From positions 1 to 18,442 of the forward strand of contig DAONLM010000032.1 in NCBI GenBank assembly GCA_035406685.1: a stretch of DNA of 18,442 bases. The letters run 5' to 3'. A program made the position numbers and the translations under genes. The DNA is from DAONLM01 sp035406685 (GTDB lineage Bacteria; Spirochaetota; GWE2-31-10; MWDO01). Positions 14,707-18,442 of this stretch are shown here, one piece after another. The notes below the pieces were generated by a model, which was given only the letters and a program-made list of their open reading frames with translations, did not search any database and had not been told where the DNA came from. Each line of letters starts with the position of its first letter. Position 1 is the stretch's first letter.

Positions 14707-16046
14707 AAGTCTATTAATTCTTTAATTTTTTTAATGAGTTCTTTTGCATCTTTTTCTGTTTTTGCCTCTACAAAAACTCTTATTATTGGCTCTGTATTAC
14801 TCTTTCTTATCAATACCCATGAGTCTTTAAAATCAACCCTTATGCCATCAGTGGTATCTATCTTTTCATTAGAGTAAATCTCTTTTATTTTATTTTCTAT
14901 AATATTAAAGTCTATATCCTTAATCTCAAATTTTTCTTTTAATAAAACATACCTGCTCAACTCTTTATTAAGAGTAGAAATATTAATTCCTCTTTTAGCA
15001 AAATAGTCAAGAGTTAAAGCCATGGCAACAAATGCATCTCTGCATTTATTAATATCAAAAAGTATAACCCCACCATTACCCTCTCCGCCAATTGTAGCAT
15101 CCAATTTTTCCATCATCTCTGTTACATTAATCTCGCCCGTCTTTGCCCTAAAAAGAGAGGCTCCATACTCATTCGCAATATCCTCCACTATTCTTGATGA
15201 ACTAAGATTAATAACAACATTTGTTTTTTTATAGTTTTCTAAATAGTGTTTTACTGCTATTGCAAGAGTAAGCTCTTCCGATAGAACATCGCCCTTTTCA
15301 TCTACTATTACCACTCTGTCCCCATCTGGATCAAGGCCAAATCCCATATCCACTTTATTATATTTACACATTGCAGATAACTCTTTTAAATTCTCTGGAT
15401 TTGGTTCTGCTGGATGTGAAAAAATTCCTGTTGGTTCTGTATTAATTGGAAAAACCTCACATCCAAGATCTTTTAAGAATTCAATCGCATAATTTCCACA
15501 TGCACCATTTACAGTATCAATTGCTACCTTTATCTTTTTTTTATAAATTTTATCTATATCTATAAAATCAAATATACGATTCTTATGAGAATTAATAATA
15601 GAGTCATCAAAATAGCATTTTCCGATATTTTTATAATAAGCAAAAGTAAAATCTTTTTTGCTAATGAATTCATTTATCTTATCGAGTTCTATTTGAGATA
15701 TAAATTTTCCATTTCCATTTACAAGTTTTAAAGCATTCCATTGCTCTGGATTATGGCTTGCAGTGATAACAATTCCACCAGCTATTTTCTTATTATTGGC
15801 AACACCAAAAAGAACAACTGGCGTAGGTGCAATACCAATATCAACAACATCTCTACCACAGAGATTTAAAGCCCCTTTTACAAGATTAAGAATTGCCTCA
15901 CCACTTAGCCTTGAATCCCTTGCAATAAGAATTGCCCCATTCTCTAAAATTTTTGAAAAACCTAAGGTATAATTTAAAATAACCTCTGGAGTTAAAGATT
16001 CACCTACTATTCCTCTTATCCCAGAGATTGATACTTTTAACGACAT
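14703..16046 (-). CDS. glmM: Phosphohexomutase, probably phosphoglucosamine mutase (archaeal-type)
   Basis: This 447-aa alpha-D-phosphohexomutase has all four signature loops: phosphoserine loop TASHNP (Ser97), metal loop DPDGDR (239-244, with three Asp), sugar loop GEGNGG (321-326), and phosphate-binding RKSNTEP (414-420). The GEGNGG form and EQWNALKL after the catalytic Ser are typical of the archaeal-style phosphoglucosamine/phosphomannomutase group rather than the classic bacterial GlmM. GlmM converts glucosamine-6-P to glucosamine-1-P for UDP-GlcNAc and peptidoglycan. Substrate choice among GlcN, Man and Glc phosphates cannot be fixed from the sequence, so the symbol is provisional. AAAGGGGAG just before the ATG gives a strong start. 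The gene follows ftsH by 27 bp; glmM next to ftsH is a familiar arrangement. Confidence 0.87.
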   Translation of the reverse strand: MSLKVSISGIRGIVGESLTPEVILNYTLGFSKILENGAILIARDSRLSGEAILNLVKGALNLCGRDVVDIGIAPTPVVLFGVANNKKIAGGIVITASHNPEQWNALKLVNGNGKFISQIELDKINEFISKKDFTFAYYKNIGKCYFDDSIINSHKNRIFDFIDIDKIYKKKIKVAIDTVNGACGNYAIEFLKDLGCEVFPINTEPTGIFSHPAEPNPENLKELSAMCKYNKVDMGFGLDPDGDRVVIVDEKGDVLSEELTLAIAVKHYLENYKKTNVVINLSSSRIVEDIANEYGASLFRAKTGEINVTEMMEKLDATIGGEGNGGVILFDINKCRDAFVAMALTLDYFAKRGINISTLNKELSRYVLLKEKFEIKDIDFNIIENKIKEIYSNEKIDTTDGIRVDFKDSWVLIRKSNTEPIIRVFVEAKTEKDAKELIKKIKELIDL

Positions 16047-16073
16047 ATCTCCCCTTTTATTTATTTACAAATA

Positions 16074-18020
16074 TTACTCATTATCTTCTGTCTTTTTCTC
16101 TGTATCTCCCTCACCATTACTATCTTTTGGTTTAATTCCCAATAGATTATATATCTCTTCACTATCAAGAGTCTCTCTTTCAAATAAAGTATCAGCAAGT
16201 TTTATCATTTTATCTTTATTTTCAATTAAAATATCTTTTGCCCTTTTATATTGAGACATTATTACATTCTTTATCTCTTCATCTATTATTTGAGCCGTCT
16301 TTTCTGAATAATCCTTATGAGTTGCAATCTCTTTTCCTATAAATATTGGCTCCTCTTTTTGACCATAGGTAATAGGGCCAAGATTTTCTGACATACCCCA
16401 CTGAGTCACCATCTTTCTTGCAAGATCTGTTGCTCTATTTATATCATTCATTGCCCCAGTGCATACATCTCCAAACATTATCTCTTCTGCTGCTCTGCCT
16501 CCCATAAGTACACAAATATCATCCAGTATTCTTAATTTTGAAAGATGATAATTATCATTTTCCGGGAGAGTAGAAGTTATACCTAAAGCCATCCCTCTCG
16601 GTATAACAGAGACCTTATGAATTGGATCAGAATATTCTGTAAAAATATTTACTATCGTATGCCCAGCCTCATGATATGCTGTAATCTTTTTATCTTTTGG
16701 AGGAATCAACTTTGATTTTCTTGCAACCCCCATCAGTACCTTATCTCTTGCCTCTTCGAATTCTGCCATAGTAACTCTATTCTTTTTTAATCTTGCAGCA
16801 AGTAAAGCAGCCTCATTTACCATATTCGCAATATCAGCACCAGAAAAACCAGGTGTTGCCTTTGCCAATTTCTTTAAGTCAACATTCTTGGATAAGGCAA
16901 CCTTTTTGGTATGAATCTTAAAAATCTCCTCTCTACCTTTAATATCTGGATTATCAACAACTATCTGTCTATCAAATCTTCCCGGTCTTAAAAGGGCTGG
17001 GTCAAGAACATCTGGCCTATTTGTTGCCGCAATAAGTATGACCCCATGGCTCGGATCAAAGCCATCCATTTCTACAAGTAACTGATTAAGAGTCTGCTCT
17101 CTCTCATCATGTCCACCTCCATATCCAGCGCCTCTTACCCTTCCAACAGCATCAAGCTCATCTATGAAGAGAATACATGGGGCATTTTTTCTACCCTGAT
17201 CAAAAAGATCTCTTACCCTTGATGCACCAATACCAACAAACAATTCTAAAAAGTCAGATCCACTCATATAGAAAAATGGAACTCCTGCTTCCCCTGCTAC
17301 TGCTCTTGCCAATAAAGTCTTACCAGTCCCAGGAGGTCCTACAAGCAAAACTCCTTTTGGAATCTTTGCACCAATACGTGTAAATCTTTGCAGATCTTTT
17401 AAAAATTCTATTACCTCTTGAAGTTCTACTTTTGCCTCTTCTACTCCAGCTACCTCATTAAATGTAATTCTATCCTTTGGATCAAATCTCTTTGCCCTCG
17501 ATTTTCCAAAAGAAAATGCCTTATTTCCAGCTCCCTGAAATTGTCTAAACATTATAAATATAAAAAATACAAGTAGAGCAATTGGTAATATATTCAGTAT
17601 AAAGACTGATATAAAAGAATTTTGATCACTTTCTACCTTAAAAACAATGTTATTTTTTCTTAAAAGATTGTAAAGTTCCCCATTATCCTGAATAGGGGGA
17701 ATCCTTGTTGCGAATGGTGTATCAATACCATTGTCATTTCTTCTAAATATACCTGTTATTTTCCCATTGTCGTAAATTATTAGGGGCTTTTTTATATCTG
17801 AGATTATTCTACCATTTTCTCCCTGAACATAATATAGAAACTCATTATAAGTGATAGTATGATTATCCTGCATCTGGGAATAGAAAAAGTATAAGAGTAA
17901 CATTATTGCAATAATTACACCTATTAATACAAATTTCCCGGGGCCCTGTGGCGGTTGATTTTGATTATTGGAAGAATTATTATCATCTTCATTATTTATT
18001 CTATCTTTTAAATTTTTCAC
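16074..18020 (-). CDS. ftsH: ATP-dependent zinc metalloprotease FtsH
   Basis: FtsH is a hexameric inner-membrane AAA+ protease that extracts and degrades misfolded membrane proteins and regulatory cytosolic ones. The 648-aa protein has two membrane segments (about 29-48 and 136-158) flanking a small periplasmic domain. The AAA module has Walker A GPPGTGKT (228-235), pore FVG (261-263), Walker B ILFIDELD (283-290) and second-region-of-homology arginines (346, 349). The protease domain has zinc site HEAGH (450-454), with Asp526 as a likely third ligand. Start is GTG at 18020, supported by AGAGGAG eight bases upstream. The N terminus before the first membrane segment is unusually Asn/Gln-rich, and the C terminus is acidic (GEGDTEKKTEDNE). 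It is first in the - strand unit. Confidence 0.97.
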   Translation of the reverse strand: MKNLKDRINNEDDNNSSNNQNQPPQGPGKFVLIGVIIAIMLLLYFFYSQMQDNHTITYNEFLYYVQGENGRIISDIKKPLIIYDNGKITGIFRRNDNGIDTPFATRIPPIQDNGELYNLLRKNNIVFKVESDQNSFISVFILNILPIALLVFFIFIMFRQFQGAGNKAFSFGKSRAKRFDPKDRITFNEVAGVEEAKVELQEVIEFLKDLQRFTRIGAKIPKGVLLVGPPGTGKTLLARAVAGEAGVPFFYMSGSDFLELFVGIGASRVRDLFDQGRKNAPCILFIDELDAVGRVRGAGYGGGHDEREQTLNQLLVEMDGFDPSHGVILIAATNRPDVLDPALLRPGRFDRQIVVDNPDIKGREEIFKIHTKKVALSKNVDLKKLAKATPGFSGADIANMVNEAALLAARLKKNRVTMAEFEEARDKVLMGVARKSKLIPPKDKKITAYHEAGHTIVNIFTEYSDPIHKVSVIPRGMALGITSTLPENDNYHLSKLRILDDICVLMGGRAAEEIMFGDVCTGAMNDINRATDLARKMVTQWGMSENLGPITYGQKEEPIFIGKEIATHKDYSEKTAQIIDEEIKNVIMSQYKRAKDILIENKDKMIKLADTLFERETLDSEEIYNLLGIKPKDSNGEGDTEKKTEDNE

Positions 18021-18090
18021 CTATAAATCTCCTCTGATTAAATATTATTTAATATTTAAAAATAGCAAATTATTTATATAAAGGCAAGAT

Positions 18091-18127
18091 ATTTACATAT
18101 TTATAAAAGAAAATTTTTTATGTAAAT
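18091..18127 (-). promoter_or_regulatory. Inverted repeat in the ftsH leader
   Basis: ATTTACATA (18091-18099) and TATGTAAAT (18119-18127) form a perfect 9-bp inverted repeat with a 19-base spacer. It lies between the candidate promoter and the ftsH GTG. It could be an operator or an mRNA structure. It is not the CIRCE heat-shock element, whose sequence and nine-base spacer differ. Confidence 0.3.
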
Positions 18128-18154
18128 TTATGCCAGACTAAAAATTTAGTTTTT

Positions 18155-18183
18155 ACTCTATACTCAAAAAATTTTTTTGTCAA
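18155..18183 (-). promoter_or_regulatory. Candidate sigma-70 promoter for the ftsH unit
   Basis: On the - strand, a perfect TTGACA (18183 down to 18178) is followed after 17 bp by TAGAGT (18160 down to 18155), or after 15 bp by the better hexamer TATAGA (18162 down to 18157). Transcription would begin near 18148 and give a leader of about 130 nt before the GTG. The -10 choice is ambiguous, and the region is A+T-rich. Confidence 0.45.
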
Positions 18184-18284
18184 AAAATTAAACTATCATT
18201 TGTTTGTTGAAAATAGACTTATCCTAAGATTAGTTTGGAGAAAGAGCAATAAAAAGATAAAATTTTAAAAAATGCCTGTTTCTA

Positions 18285-18442
18285 TAGAAATTGAATCTGT
18301 TTTAGGCAGAAATCTGTGCCAAAAATAAGGTAATAGTACACTTCCTGATCGATGTAGAAGGGGATATCCGGGTGTATCCTCTCATCCTTATCCTTATACC
18401 ATTTCACCTTCCTTGCTCTCATATCCTCTATCTTATTCTTCA
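18285..18442 (-). CDS. C-terminal part of an unrecognised gene, cut by the window edge
   Basis: A - strand frame is open from the right edge (first full codon at 18438-18440) for 52 codons to a TAG at 18282-18284. The peptide includes KVKWYKDKDERIHPDIPFYI and ends CLKQIQFL, a soluble charged and aromatic segment. Codons such as CCG, GTG, ATC, TAC and CAG are frequent, unlike the A/T-ending codons of ftsH next door, so the fragment may be foreign or under different selection. The family is not recognised; a mobile-element protein is one possibility. The gene would be upstream of and co-directional with ftsH, about 260 bp away. Confidence 0.5.

Noticed and set aside
17177..17383. 68-codon + strand ORF within ftsH
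   Set aside because: It is antisense to the conserved Walker and pore region of FtsH, whose motifs fully explain the sequence.
18305..18321. Second sigma-54-like site on the - strand (TGGCACAG, then TCTGCC)
   Set aside because: The GG and GC are 11 bp apart instead of 10, the -12 element is CTGC rather than TTGC, and it lies inside the coding fragment.

Overview
The window is a strongly A+T-rich bacterial chromosome segment (about 85-90% A+T by eye in the gene-free stretches), coding mainly with Lys/Asn/Ile-rich codons. No ribosomal RNA, tRNA, CRISPR array or intact insertion sequence is visible. Several features suggest a spirochaete: permissive lipoprotein signals, an exported HEAT-type protein, an archaeal-type GlmM, and an HtrA-like protease joined to TPR-like helices. 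This placement is an inference from protein style; another low-GC lineage is possible.

Left part, + strand (1-6682). After about 550 bp of very A+T-rich DNA there is a textbook sigma-54 (-24/-12) promoter at 563-578. It drives a two-gene unit: an unrecognised 89-aa protein and an exported HEAT-like repeat protein. A 504-bp gap follows, holding a 22-bp-periodic array of AGATATCCC-type repeats (1672-1825), a terminator-like hairpin with a competing alternative stem, and a good sigma-70 promoter. That promoter precedes a LemA-type lipoprotein, an amidohydrolase and DNA polymerase I (polA, with intact proofreading motifs and coupled to the amidohydrolase by an ATGA overlap).

Middle (6683-7257). 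This convergent intergenic region holds a well-marked six-codon ORF, a 14-bp hairpin and a 39-codon fragment that resembles the tail of a transposase, so it is probably a decayed mobile element.

Right part, - strand (18020 down to 7258). Eight genes lie head to tail with gaps of 27 bp or less, or short overlaps: ftsH, glmM-like phosphohexomutase, a secreted protein with a 24-residue Asp/Asn-rich repeat, a lipoprotein HtrA-like protease with PDZ, a CPBP membrane protease, a HAD phosphatase, glgA and ysxC/engB. The unit mixes envelope proteolysis and quality control (FtsH, HtrA-like, CPBP), cell-wall sugar phosphate supply (GlmM), glycogen synthesis (GlgA, perhaps the HAD enzyme) and ribosome assembly (YsxC). 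The repeat protein and the HtrA-like lipoprotein are translationally coupled and are the most novel pair here.

Right edge (18285-18440). The C-terminal 52 codons of a - strand gene with visibly higher G+C than its neighbours enter from outside the window. Its product is not recognised.
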